DNA from: Chiayiivirga flava
Lineage (GTDB): Bacteria > Pseudomonadota > Gammaproteobacteria > Xanthomonadales > Xanthomonadaceae
Assembly: GCF_014202825.1 (NCBI RefSeq)
Contig: NZ_JACHHP010000004.1
Coordinates: forward strand, 434,001-498,000
Direction: 5' to 3'
DNA length: 64,000 bases
Position numbers and translations under genes: made by a program. Positions within the stretch are counted from its first letter, which is position 1. Every line of letters begins with the position of its first letter. Below the pieces are notes generated by a model. The model saw only the letters and a list, made by a program, of their open reading frames with translations. It was not told the origin of the DNA and searched no databases. Positions 1 to 8,684 of this stretch are shown piece after piece.

Positions 1-1686
1 GCGCTCGCGCGCGGCGAGCTGCACTGCATCGGCGCGACCACGCTGGACGAATACCGCAAGTACGTGGAGAAGGACGCCGCGCTCGAGCGCCGTTTCCAGA
101 AGGTGTTCGTTGGCGAGCCAAGCGTCGAGGACACCATCGCGATTCTGCGTGGCTTGAAGGAGCGCTACGCCGTGCATCACGGCGTCGAGATCACCGACCC
201 CGCCATCGTCGCCGCGGCCACGCTGTCGCATCGCTACATCGCGGACCGCCAGCTGCCCGACAAGGCCATCGACCTGATGGACGAGGCTGCGTCGCGCATC
301 CGCATGGAGATCGATTCCAAACCCGAGGAGCTCGACCGCAAGGAGCGCCGCCTGATCCAGCTCAAGATCCAGCGCGAGGCTCTGAAGAAGGAGAAGGACG
401 CCGAGTCGAAGCAACGCCTGTCCGATCTCGAAGCCGACATCGCCACGCTGGAGCGCGACTTCAACGATCTGGAAGAAGTCTGGAAAGCCGAAAAGGCCAC
501 GCTGCAGGGCGCGACCAAGATCAAGGAACAGATCGAACAGGCCAAGCTCGATCTCGATGCCGCGCAGCGCCGGCAGGACTACGCGCGCATGAGCGAAATC
601 CAGTACGGCACGATCCCGGAACTGGAAAAGCAGCTGCACGCCGCGCAGGAAGCGGAGACCAAGGGCTTCACTTTGCTGCAGGACAAGGTCACGGCCGAGG
701 AAATCGCGCAGGTGGTATCGCGCTGGACCGGCATCCCGGTCAGCAAGATGCTCGAAGGCGAGCGCGAAAAGCTGCTGAAGATGGAACAGGCGCTGCACGC
801 GCGCGTGGTCGGCCAGGACGAGGCGGTGAAGGCCGTGTCCGATGCCATCCGCCGTTCGCGTGCGGGCCTGTCGGATCCGTCGCGTCCGAACGGGTCGTTC
901 CTGTTCCTCGGGCCCACCGGCGTCGGCAAGACCGAGTTGTGCAAGGCGCTCGCATCGTTCTTGTTCGACACCGAGGAGGCGATGGTGCGCATCGACATGA
1001 GCGAGTTCATGGAAAAGCATTCCGTGAGCCGACTCATCGGTGCGCCCCCGGGATACGTCGGCTACGACGAAGGCGGTTATCTCACCGAGGCGGTGCGCCG
1101 TCGTCCGTACAGCGTGATCCTGCTCGACGAAGTGGAGAAGGCACACCCGGACGTGTTCAACGTGCTGCTGCAGCTGCTCGACGACGGCCGCCTGACGGAC
1201 GGACAGGGCCGCACGGTCGACTTCCGCAACACCGTCATCGTGATGACCTCGAACCTCGGTTCGAACCTGATCCAGGAACTGTCGGCCGACGATTCTGCGG
1301 AAAGCTACACCCAGATCAAGGCCGCGGTGATGGGCGTGGTGCAGGCGCATTTCCGGCCGGAGTTCATCAACCGGCTCGACGAGATCGTGGTGTTCCATCC
1401 GCTGGGCAAGGAACAGATCCGCGAAATCGCACGGTTCCAGACGCAATACCTCGCCAAGCGGCTGGCAGAACGCGGTATCCGGCTTGAACTCGACGATTCC
1501 GCGCTGCTGCTGCTGGGCAACATCGGCTTCGATCCGGTCTACGGCGCCAGGCCGCTGCGCCGCGCGATCCAGCAACTGCTGGAGAACCCGCTGGCGCAGA
1601 AGATCCTCGCCGGCGAATTCGGCAGTGGCGATACGCTCCGGATCGAGGCGCAGGGCGGCGCGCTGACCTTCGGCAAGGGGGCCTGA
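1..1686 (+). CDS. clpB: ATP-dependent disaggregase ClpB, 3' part (5' end outside window)
   Basis: Hsp100 disaggregase that works with DnaK to pull proteins out of aggregates in the cytoplasm. The frame is open from base 1, so the start lies outside the window; 561 residues are visible of the usual ~860. The visible part begins in the first AAA+ domain ([11 protein letters not shown], then the arginine-finger ERRFQ). It continues through the charged coiled-coil middle domain (visible residues ~110-230) that sets ClpB apart from ClpA, and includes the complete second AAA+ domain with Walker A GPTGVGKT (visible ~304-311), Walker [10 protein letters not shown] and sensor-2 [10 protein letters not shown]-rich hairpin lies just after the stop. 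Identity is secure; only the N-terminus is missing because of the window edge. Confidence 0.97.
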   Translation, partial: ALARGELHCIGATTLDEYRKYVEKDAALERRFQKVFVGEPSVEDTIAILRGLKERYAVHHGVEITDPAIVAAATLSHRYIADRQLPDKAIDLMDEAASRIRMEIDSKPEELDRKERRLIQLKIQREALKKEKDAESKQRLSDLEADIATLERDFNDLEEVWKAEKATLQGATKIKEQIEQAKLDLDAAQRRQDYARMSEIQYGTIPELEKQLHAAQEAETKGFTLLQDKVTAEEIAQVVSRWTGIPVSKMLEGEREKLLKMEQALHARVVGQDEAVKAVSDAIRRSRAGLSDPSRPNGSFLFLGPTGVGKTELCKALASFLFDTEEAMVRIDMSEFMEKHSVSRLIGAPPGYVGYDEGGYLTEAVRRRPYSVILLDEVEKAHPDVFNVLLQLLDDGRLTDGQGRTVDFRNTVIVMTSNLGSNLIQELSADDSAESYTQIKAAVMGVVQAHFRPEFINRLDEIVVFHPLGKEQIREIARFQTQYLAKRLAERGIRLELDDSALLLLGNIGFDPVYGARPLRRAIQQLLENPLAQKILAGEFGSGDTLRIEAQGGALTFGKGA

Positions 1687-1694
1687 TCCGTTCA

Positions 1695-1718
1695 CCCGCC
1701 GCGTGCGAGCGCGGCGGG
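1695..1718 (+). terminator. GC-rich hairpin after clpB
   Basis: A perfect 9-bp stem (CCCGCCGCG / CGCGGCGGG) with a 6-nt loop starts 9 nt after the clpB stop. No run of T follows, so it may be a 3'-end stabilising hairpin or a weak terminator rather than a classical rho-independent terminator. Confidence 0.4.
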
Positions 1719-1814
1719 ATGTTCCGGCGCTTTCCGGCCTTCCCGTCGACGTGTGCACATGCCAGCCCATCGCCGCGCCTTCGACACTTTGCACGCACCG
1801 GAAATTTCGCTAGT

Positions 1815-1837
1815 CTTACCTAATCAGTTTAGGTGAG
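1815..1837. promoter_or_regulatory. Inverted repeat upstream of padR-like gene, probable autoregulatory operator
   Basis: The arms ACCTAA (1818-1823) and TTAGGT (1829-1834) are perfectly complementary around a 5-nt spacer, and pairing extends outward to about 8 of 9 positions (CTTACCTAA / TTAGGTGAG). The repeat ends 6 nt before the ATG of the PadR gene and would overlap its ribosome binding region or promoter. PadR repressors typically bind such dyads at their own promoters; the role here is inferred from position. Confidence 0.6.
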
Positions 1838-1843
1838 CAAACA

Positions 1844-2188
1844 ATGACCACGTCCCCGTTGCTGCCCGGCACGCTCGATCTGCTGGTGCTCAAGGCGGTA
1901 TCGCTCGGTGCCGAACACGGCTACGGCATCCTGCAGCGCATCCAGCGTGCGTCGCGCGACGTGCTGGTGATCGAGCAGGGGGCGCTGTATCCGGCGCTGT
2001 TCCGGCTCGAATCCCAGGGCTGCATCAGCGCGGAGTGGGGCGTTTCGTCCAACAACCGCAAGGCCAAGTTCTACTCGCTGACGAGCGTGGGCCGTGCCCG
2101 CCTGGCGCGCGACGTGGGCGAGTGGCAACGCCTCGTCGAAGCGATGGACGCGGTCCTGGGCACCACGCGCGCGCAGGTGCGGACATGA
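1844..2188 (+). CDS. PadR-family transcriptional regulator
   Basis: 114-residue winged-helix regulator of the short PadR-s1 type. The N-terminal signature (PGTLDLLVLKAVSLG, then HGYGILQRI) and the wing region (QGALYPALFRLESQG...KFYSLTSVGRARL) are clear. The stop overlaps the start of the next gene (ATGA), so it is translationally coupled to the large permease. PadR genes paired with duplicated FtsX-type permeases are a recurring arrangement in which the regulator is thought to repress the transporter gene. A dyad just upstream of the start is a likely binding site. The effector is unknown. Confidence 0.88.
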   Translation: MTTSPLLPGTLDLLVLKAVSLGAEHGYGILQRIQRASRDVLVIEQGALYPALFRLESQGCISAEWGVSSNNRKAKFYSLTSVGRARLARDVGEWQRLVEAMDAVLGTTRAQVRT

Positions 2189-4800
2189 AGGCGCGGCTGG
2201 CGCTGTGGTGGCGCGCGCTGACGCAGCGATCGCGCTTCGAGCGGGAGCTGGACGACGAACTCGCGTTCCATCGCGATGCGCGCTGCGACGATCTGGTCGC
2301 GCAGGGCGTTGCTCCGCGCGAAGCGCTGCGCCAGGCGACGCTCGAACTGGGCATGACACAGCTGCATCGCGACGCCTGCCGCCGAGCGCGCGGCATCGCC
2401 TGGCTGGACACGGTCGGGCGCGACCTGCGCTACGCCTTCCGCGCGTTGTCGCGCAATCGCGGCTACAGCCTGACCGCGATCCTCGTGCTGGGCGCCGCCG
2501 TCGCGGCCAACGTGATCCTCTTCGGGCTATTCAACGCATACGCGCTGCAGTCGCCGCCGATGGAGCGGGCCGAGCGCTGGGTGATGCTGGAATCGACGAC
2601 GCCGCAGCAACGCATCCTCGATCGCTGGACGGTGGCCGACGCCGACGCACTGCTGCGCGATCCCTTGCCGATGGTCGAGGGCCTGTACTGGCTGCGCGAC
2701 ATCCGCCTGCCGGTGGTGGCGGACGTGGCGCGGCCGGTGTCGGGCGAGGCGGTGTCCGACAACTATTTTTCGCTGCTGGGCATCCGGACGGCGCGTGGAC
2801 GCACCTTCCTCGGTCACGGCAGTGCGGACGACGACGGCGGCGTCGTGCTCAGCGACCTCGGTTGGCAACGGCTGGCCAACGGCGATCACGATGTCGTCGG
2901 CCGCAGCATCGAACTCGCGGGCCAGCCGTTCACCGTGCTGGGCGTCACCGCGCCGGAGTTCAGCGGCACCACCGTGTCGACCGCATTGTTCTGGATCCTC
3001 GACCGCGACCTGGAGCGCCTGCGCCCCGACGAGTTCGACGCCAGCGCCCGCGTCGACGTGGGCGGCTTCCTGCGCGAAGGCGCGAGCGCCGCAGAAGCCG
3101 CCGCCGCGTTGACCACGCGCGTGCTGGCGCTGAACGCGGACAAGCCGGAGGACGAGCGGCTCGAATCCGGGCGCGTGACGGAACGCAGCGGCTACCTGCG
3201 CAGCGGCGACCTGGACGAGCTGGCCTACATCGCCACGCCGATCGGGCTCGCGTTTGCGCTGCTGCTGGTGGTGGCATCGGCGAATCTCGCGAACCTGGTG
3301 CTGGCGCGATTCTCCGCGCGCCGGCGCGAGCTGGCGGTGCGCGCGGCGGTGGGTGCCTCGCGCCTGCGCATGGCGATGCAGCTGCTGACCGAATGCGCGG
3401 TGCTTGCGGGCGTGGCCTCGGTGTTCGGGTTCGTGCTGGCGTCGGTGTCGATCAATCCGTTCCACGATGCGATGTTCTCGCTGCTCGCGGATTTCGGCGT
3501 GGAATTCCGCGCGGTGGAAGTGGACTTGCGCGTGTTCGCCTACGGCCTCGGCTTGGCGCTGCTGGCCGCGGTGTCGTTCGGCGCCCTGCCTGCCTTCGTG
3601 GCCACCGCGCCGTGGCGACGCGGTGCCAGCGTGCAGCCCGCGGCGGCGTCGCTGCAGCGGGCCGGGCAGTCGCGCATGCGCGGGGTGCTCATGGTGGCGC
3701 AGCTTGCGGCGAGCGTGGTGCTGCTGGTGCTGGCCACGCTGATCGCGTCGAATGCGCGGCTTGCCGAGCAGCTCGCGCTCGGTTTCGACCCGGGTCGCGT
3801 GATCGGTCTGCAGGTGTCCACGCCGACGCCTGCGCTGGTCTCGGCGCTGCAGGAGCTGCCCCAGGTCGAAGCGGTGTCGGCGGTCTCGCGGATGCCGCTG
3901 ATGGGCATGCCGCAACGGGTGGATGCACGCATCGGCGCGTCGTCGCAGTCGCTCGGCGTACGCGTGGTGGATGCGGCGTACTTCTCGGTGCTCGATATCG
4001 ACCTGCAACGCGGCCGCGGCTTCGTCCGCCAGGAGGGTGACGGTGCAATGGTGGCCGTGCTCAGCCGGCGCACGGCCGAGCGTCTGTGGCCGGGGCAGGA
4101 TGCGCTCGGACGTACCTTCGAATTGCCGCCGCAGGAGCGCCTGGGCGCACTGCAGGCCGGACGCTACGAGGTGGTGGGCGTGGTGGACGATGTCGTCAGC
4201 GGCCTGTTCATCGATGGCGTCGATCCGTCCGCCGTGTACCTGCCCGGCGCGATCGGCGCATCGGCCATCGGCAGTCTGGTCGTGCGAGTGCGCGAGAGTT
4301 CGCCCGCCACGCTGGATGCCGTGACGCGTGCCTGCATCGCCGCGATGCCTGCGCAGGACTGCGAACCCATGCCGATGCGCAACGTGCTGCGCCTGCAGCA
4401 CATGCCGTTCCTGGTGGCGGCCAACGTCTCCGCCGCGCTCGGGTGGACGGCACTCGCGATCAGCTGCGTGGGCCTGTACGGCCTGACGAGTTATCTGGTG
4501 CAGCAGCGACGGCGCGAGATCGGCGTGCGGCTTGCGCTCGGCGCCACCAGCCGCCGCGTGATGCGCGCCATGCTCGGGCAGATCGGCAGGCTGGTGGCGA
4601 TGGGCATCGCGATCGGTCTTGCGGTCGCGCTGCTCGGCGCGCGCCTGTTCCTCGCGCTGATCGAGAATCTGCGCGTCTCGGACCCGGTCGCGTTCCTCGT
4701 GGTGCCGCTGCTGCTGGCGGCGCTCGCGCTGGTCGCGGCATGGGTGCCGACGCGCAGGATCGCGCGCATCCCGCCGACGGATGCGTTGCGCGACGATTGA
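2185..4800 (+). CDS. ADOP-family FtsX/MacB-type ABC transporter permease, without its own ATPase
   Basis: 871-residue membrane protein of the duplicated-permease (ADOP) type. A short cytoplasmic N-terminal region (~1-90) with the RFERELDDELAFHRD motif precedes TM1 (~93-115). A MacB-like periplasmic domain (~120-345) follows, then a three-TM FtsX block (~350-475). The arrangement then repeats: TM ~500-520, second periplasmic domain, three-TM FtsX block ~743-855. Start chosen at the ATG overlapping the PadR stop. Family members act with an ATPase in mechanotransmission or export of peptides or lipoproteins. No ATPase gene lies next to it, so the partner must be elsewhere, and the substrate is unknown. 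Confidence 0.85.
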   Translation: MKARLALWWRALTQRSRFERELDDELAFHRDARCDDLVAQGVAPREALRQATLELGMTQLHRDACRRARGIAWLDTVGRDLRYAFRALSRNRGYSLTAILVLGAAVAANVILFGLFNAYALQSPPMERAERWVMLESTTPQQRILDRWTVADADALLRDPLPMVEGLYWLRDIRLPVVADVARPVSGEAVSDNYFSLLGIRTARGRTFLGHGSADDDGGVVLSDLGWQRLANGDHDVVGRSIELAGQPFTVLGVTAPEFSGTTVSTALFWILDRDLERLRPDEFDASARVDVGGFLREGASAAEAAAALTTRVLALNADKPEDERLESGRVTERSGYLRSGDLDELAYIATPIGLAFALLLVVASANLANLVLARFSARRRELAVRAAVGASRLRMAMQLLTECAVLAGVASVFGFVLASVSINPFHDAMFSLLADFGVEFRAVEVDLRVFAYGLGLALLAAVSFGALPAFVATAPWRRGASVQPAAASLQRAGQSRMRGVLMVAQLAASVVLLVLATLIASNARLAEQLALGFDPGRVIGLQVSTPTPALVSALQELPQVEAVSAVSRMPLMGMPQRVDARIGASSQSLGVRVVDAAYFSVLDIDLQRGRGFVRQEGDGAMVAVLSRRTAERLWPGQDALGRTFELPPQERLGALQAGRYEVVGVVDDVVSGLFIDGVDPSAVYLPGAIGASAIGSLVVRVRESSPATLDAVTRACIAAMPAQDCEPMPMRNVLRLQHMPFLVAANVSAALGWTALAISCVGLYGLTSYLVQQRRREIGVRLALGATSRRVMRAMLGQIGRLVAMGIAIGLAVALLGARLFLALIENLRVSDPVAFLVVPLLLAALALVAAWVPTRRIARIPPTDALRDD

Positions 4801-4888
4801 TCGCCGCGGTTGTCGCGCTCGGTCGATTGCGCCGCCTGCTGCGACGCCGATCGGCAGCGCGGGCGGGCGCTTGCCACGAAACCACGGA

Positions 4889-4906
4889 CGTCATACAGTT
4901 ATGACG
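4889..4906. promoter_or_regulatory. Palindromic operator upstream of the VapBC-like pair
   Basis: Perfect 7-bp inverted repeat CGTCATA / TATGACG with a 4-nt spacer, ending 17 nt before the ATG of the antitoxin gene. Ribbon-helix-helix antitoxins bind short palindromes of this kind to autoregulate their operons, so this is the likely operator. The inference rests on symmetry and position only. Confidence 0.65.
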
Positions 4907-4923
4907 CACCCGGAGTGCCTGTC

Positions 4924-5214
4924 ATGCCCACGCCCGCCGAAGTCCGCATCAATGCCCGCCTCACCGGCCGTGACGCCGAGCGCTTCTCGCAGCTGCTCGA
5001 GCGCGAGGGCATGAGCGCGTCCGAACTGCTGCGAGCGGCGCTGCGCGAATACCACGCGCGGCATCTGCCGGCCGTGCCGGATGCGCTGGCGGTGCTGGCT
5101 CGGCACGGCTTCGTCGGCGGCGGCGAGGGGCCTGAGGATCTGTCTGCGGGCTACAAGCATTATCTCGACGACGCGTTGGAAGCAAAGCATCGCTGGCGCG
5201 TGCAGGAACCATGA
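4924..5214 (+). CDS. Ribbon-helix-helix antitoxin (VapB-like)
   Basis: 96-residue protein. The N-terminus (EVRINARLTGRDAERFSQLL, then GMSASELLRAALREY) matches a ribbon-helix-helix DNA-binding fold of the CopG/MetJ type: a short strand followed by two helices. The C-terminal ~45 residues are presumably the segment that binds and neutralises the toxin. Its stop overlaps the ATG of the PIN-domain gene (ATGA). ATG 4924 was chosen because a longer in-frame version would swallow the palindromic operator. The exact antitoxin family is not resolved. Confidence 0.8.
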   Translation: MPTPAEVRINARLTGRDAERFSQLLEREGMSASELLRAALREYHARHLPAVPDALAVLARHGFVGGGEGPEDLSAGYKHYLDDALEAKHRWRVQEP

Positions 5215-5636
5215 TCCTCGCCGACAGCGGTTTCTGGATTGCCCTGGGCAACCGCCGCGACCGGTATCACGCCGCAGCGCTGCGGGCGGCGGAACGCTAT
5301 GCACCGCAGGGGTTCGTCACCACGTGGCCGGTGCTGACCGAGGTCGGTCACCTGTTGCTCGCGCGGGTCGGCGTGCACCAGTCCGTCGCGTTCATGCACT
5401 CGGTGGCCGATGGCGCCTGCCGGGTGTTCGAACTTCCCGAGCAGGCGCCCCAACGCGCCGCCGAACTCATGGCGCGCTACCGCAACCTGCCGATGGATGT
5501 CGCGGATGCATCGCTGCTGATCGCTGCCGAGGAACTGGACGAGGGCCGCATCCTCTCCACCGACCTGCGCGATTTCGAAGGCTATCGCTGGAAAAACACG
5601 CGGCCGTTCGAGAACCTGCTGCTGCCCGACGGCTGA
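5211..5636 (+). CDS. PIN-domain ribonuclease toxin (VapC-like)
   Basis: 141-residue PIN-domain protein, the usual VapC length. The acidic metal-binding residues are recognisable: D5 in ILADSGFW, E44 in LTEVGHLL, D96/D99 in DVADASLL and D118 in STDLRDF. VapC toxins are Mg-dependent endoribonucleases that cleave tRNA or rRNA when not held by the antitoxin. Coupled by a 4-nt overlap to the upstream antitoxin and controlled by the palindrome before it. All catalytic positions appear intact, so the toxin is probably functional; the RNA target cannot be predicted. Confidence 0.85.
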   Translation: MILADSGFWIALGNRRDRYHAAALRAAERYAPQGFVTTWPVLTEVGHLLLARVGVHQSVAFMHSVADGACRVFELPEQAPQRAAELMARYRNLPMDVADASLLIAAEELDEGRILSTDLRDFEGYRWKNTRPFENLLLPDG

Positions 5637-5715
5637 GCGTGCGAATCGGCAAGATCGGCGCTCCGCCGCGCGCGAAATGCGCGCAGACTGTTCGTTCACT
5701 GCGACGGGTCGCACC

Positions 5716-6081
<366 letters not shown>

Positions 6082-6084
6082 GCG

Positions 6085-7794
6085 TCAGCCGGCCGGCACC
6101 TCGCGCAGGGCGCGGTACGGCGGCGTCGCCATCACCATCTCGGCCATGCTGTACGCGAGTTCGCGTTCGGCCATCACCGCGCCATCGGCGCCGTGTTCGA
6201 TCAGGTGGCGCACCTCGCCGTCGCTGTGCGCGCGCGCGAAGATGGTCAGTGCGGCATTGGCTTCGCGCAGGCGCGCGACGATTTCGCCGGCTTCGAGCGC
6301 CTGCGGGATGGCGAGCACGGCGATCCGTGCCGTGTCCGGACGGGCCTCGGCCAGCACCCGCTCGGACGCCGCGTTGCCGCGGATCGCGGGAATGCCGTCC
6401 GCATGCGCGCGGCGCACGTTGTCGATGTCGGTGTCGATGACCACCAGCGGAATCCCGCGTCCGCGCAGCAGCCTCGCAAGCTGGCTGCCGACGCGGCCGT
6501 AGCCCACGACGATCGCATGGTCGGCGCCTTCGAGGGCCGGGCCCGCTGCCGCGTCCGGGGTCGCGTCCGCATGCGGCGCCGCACGCGCGGCCTCGGCGTC
6601 GCTGCGCGCCTGCCAGCGATCGAGCAGGACGAAGATGATGGGGTTGGCGATGATGGAGATCATCGCGCCGGCGAGGATCACGTCGCGGCCGTCCGCCGGC
6701 AGGATCTGCAGCGACACGCCGAGGCCCGCGAGGATGAAGGAGAACTCGCCGATCTGCGCGAGGCTCGCGGAGATCGTCAGTGCGGTCGAATTGGGATGTC
6801 CGAACGCGCGCACGATGGCATACGCGGCGGCCGACTTGCCCACGATGACGATGAAGGCCGTCGCCGCAACGAGCCAGGGTTCGTCGAGCAGGATGTGCGG
6901 GTTGAACAGCATGCCGACCGAGACGAAGAACAGCACGGCGAATGCGTCGCGCAGCGGCAGCGAATCGTTCGCGGCCTTGTGGCTGAGCTCGGACTTGTTG
7001 AGCAGCATGCCGGCGAAGAACGCGCCGAGCGCAAAGCTCACCCCGAACAGCGCCGCCGAGCCGAACGCCACGCCCAGCGCGATCGCGAGCACCGACAGCG
7101 TGAACAGCTCGCGCGAGCCGGTGCCGGCGGTTTTTTCCAGTACCCACGGAATCACGCGTGCGCCGACCAGCAACATCACCGCCACGAACAGGCCCACCTG
7201 CAGCAGCGTCAGCCCGAGTTTCGTGAACAGCGCGCCGTATGCGATGCCGTCGCCGTCGCCGGCGTCGGCCAGCGCGCCGGCGAGCGCCGGCAGCAGCACC
7301 AGGGCGAGCACCATCACCAGATCCTCGACGATCAGCCAGCCGATGGCGATGCGCCCGCGGCGTGTGTCGAGCAGGCGGCGCTCCTCCATCGCGCGCAGCA
7401 GGACCACGGTGCTCGCCACCGACAACGCGAGCCCGAACACCAGCCCCTGCAGCGTCGGCCAGCCCAGGTACCACGTCAGCGCCCAGCCCATCAGCGTTGC
7501 GGCCGCGATCTGGGCGATGGCGCCCGGAATCGCGATCCATTTCACTTCCATCAGATCGTCGAGCGAGAAGTGCAGGCCGACGCCGAACATCAGCAGCATC
7601 ACCCCCAGTTCCGACAGCTGGAACGCGAGGTCCGGATCGGCGACGAAGCCGGGCGTGAACGGACCGACCAGCATGCCGGCGAACAGATAACCGACCAGCG
7701 GCGAAAGCCGGAGCTTGTTCGCCACGAATCCCAACACGAAGGCCACGGCAAGACCGATGGCGACGATGTCGATCAGGTCGGTGTGATGGGGCAT
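6085..7794 (-). CDS. CPA2-family cation/proton antiporter with C-terminal RCK/TrkA-N domain (YbaL/KefB-like)
   Basis: 569-residue inner-membrane protein. About 12-13 hydrophobic segments of the Na+/H+ exchanger fold (residues ~5-390, including GVMLLMFGVGLHFSLDDL typical of CPA2) are followed by a cytosolic Rossmann domain from ~424 (HAIVVGYGRVGSQLARLL, then VIDTD) that binds NAD(H) or nucleotides and gates transport. Family members exchange K+ or Na+ for protons in pH and electrophile stress. Start at ATG 7794, before the first hydrophobic helix; a longer reading frame upstream is arginine-rich and unlikely. Cation specificity cannot be read from sequence alone. Confidence 0.9.
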   Translation of the reverse strand: MPHHTDLIDIVAIGLAVAFVLGFVANKLRLSPLVGYLFAGMLVGPFTPGFVADPDLAFQLSELGVMLLMFGVGLHFSLDDLMEVKWIAIPGAIAQIAAATLMGWALTWYLGWPTLQGLVFGLALSVASTVVLLRAMEERRLLDTRRGRIAIGWLIVEDLVMVLALVLLPALAGALADAGDGDGIAYGALFTKLGLTLLQVGLFVAVMLLVGARVIPWVLEKTAGTGSRELFTLSVLAIALGVAFGSAALFGVSFALGAFFAGMLLNKSELSHKAANDSLPLRDAFAVLFFVSVGMLFNPHILLDEPWLVAATAFIVIVGKSAAAYAIVRAFGHPNSTALTISASLAQIGEFSFILAGLGVSLQILPADGRDVILAGAMISIIANPIIFVLLDRWQARSDAEAARAAPHADATPDAAAGPALEGADHAIVVGYGRVGSQLARLLRGRGIPLVVIDTDIDNVRRAHADGIPAIRGNAASERVLAEARPDTARIAVLAIPQALEAGEIVARLREANAALTIFARAHSDGEVRHLIEHGADGAVMAERELAYSMAEMVMATPPYRALREVPAG

Positions 7795-7897
7795 CGGCGC
7801 TCCTGGCGGCGGGTGTGGCGGGAGTGTGTCGGTTCGCGATGACGGCTCGAACGTCAGCCGGTCGAGTTGGGGGCGGCGGTGATCGATTGCAACGCGA

Positions 7898-8590
7898 TCA
7901 TGCCGGCGGTTCCACGCCCAGCGCCTGCTCCAGTGCCGCGATGCGCGTTTCGAGCGCAGCGATGCGGTTTTCCAGCGCGCTGCGTGCCGCGCTGCCGGGT
8001 GCGGCGGGCGTCGACGCCGTTGGCGCCGCTGCCGCAAGCGCCTCGACATCGATCGGCCCGCACAGCAGATGCGCGAAGCGTTCCTCGCGCTGGCCCGCGG
8101 CGCGCGGCAGGCGCACCACGAGGGCCGGTTCGCGCTGCATCAGGCGATCGAGCGTGTGGCGCAGCGCCTCGGCATCGTCGAATCGGCCGATGCGCTCGGT
8201 GCGGGTGAGCAACTCGTTGAGCGTCTGCGGCCCGCGCAGCAGCAGCACGCCGAGCACGGCCTGCTGCGGCGCCGTGATGCCGTAGGCCTGCGCGAAGCGG
8301 TGTTCGTACCGTTGTGCCCGTGCGCCGTGCACGCTGCGCAGCAGGTGCCGCGGTTCGAGCTGGCGCAGCGCGTGTCCCACCTCGCCCGGACTCAGGTCCA
8401 TGATCGGATCGCGGCTGGTTTTCTGGTTGCAGGCGACCACCAGCGCGTTTTCGGTGAGCGGGTATTGCTCGGGCGTAGTCGCTTCCTTCTCGATCAGGCA
8501 GCCGAGGATGCGTGCTTCGGTGGCGCCGAGGGTGAGGTCCGGGCCGAGGCCGGTCTGCGTGTCGGGAGCGTCGGGCGTGTGATCGTGCAT
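7898..8590 (-). CDS. yceH: YceH-family protein (DUF480)
   Basis: 230-residue protein. Tandem winged-helix DUF480 domains cover ~20-190, recognisable by EARILGCLIEKEATTPEQYPLT, NQKTSRDP and the second repeat VLGVLLLRGPQT. The C-terminal ~35 residues form a short heptad coiled coil (ALENRIAALETRIAALEQAL), likely for oligomerisation. The family is widespread in proteobacteria but its biochemical role is not established. Divergently oriented to the ABC-F gene with 94 nt between starts, so they share a promoter region. Confidence 0.92.
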   Translation of the reverse strand: MHDHTPDAPDTQTGLGPDLTLGATEARILGCLIEKEATTPEQYPLTENALVVACNQKTSRDPIMDLSPGEVGHALRQLEPRHLLRSVHGARAQRYEHRFAQAYGITAPQQAVLGVLLLRGPQTLNELLTRTERIGRFDDAEALRHTLDRLMQREPALVVRLPRAAGQREERFAHLLCGPIDVEALAAAAPTASTPAAPGSAARSALENRIAALETRIAALEQALGVEPPA

Positions 8591-8684
8591 GGCGGTGCCG
8601 GGAAGTGTCGGGGTCGGCGGACGCGCGGCGGCAGCGTCGCATCGGCTAGAATACGCGGTTTCGCGCGTCGAACCGCCGGTTCCC

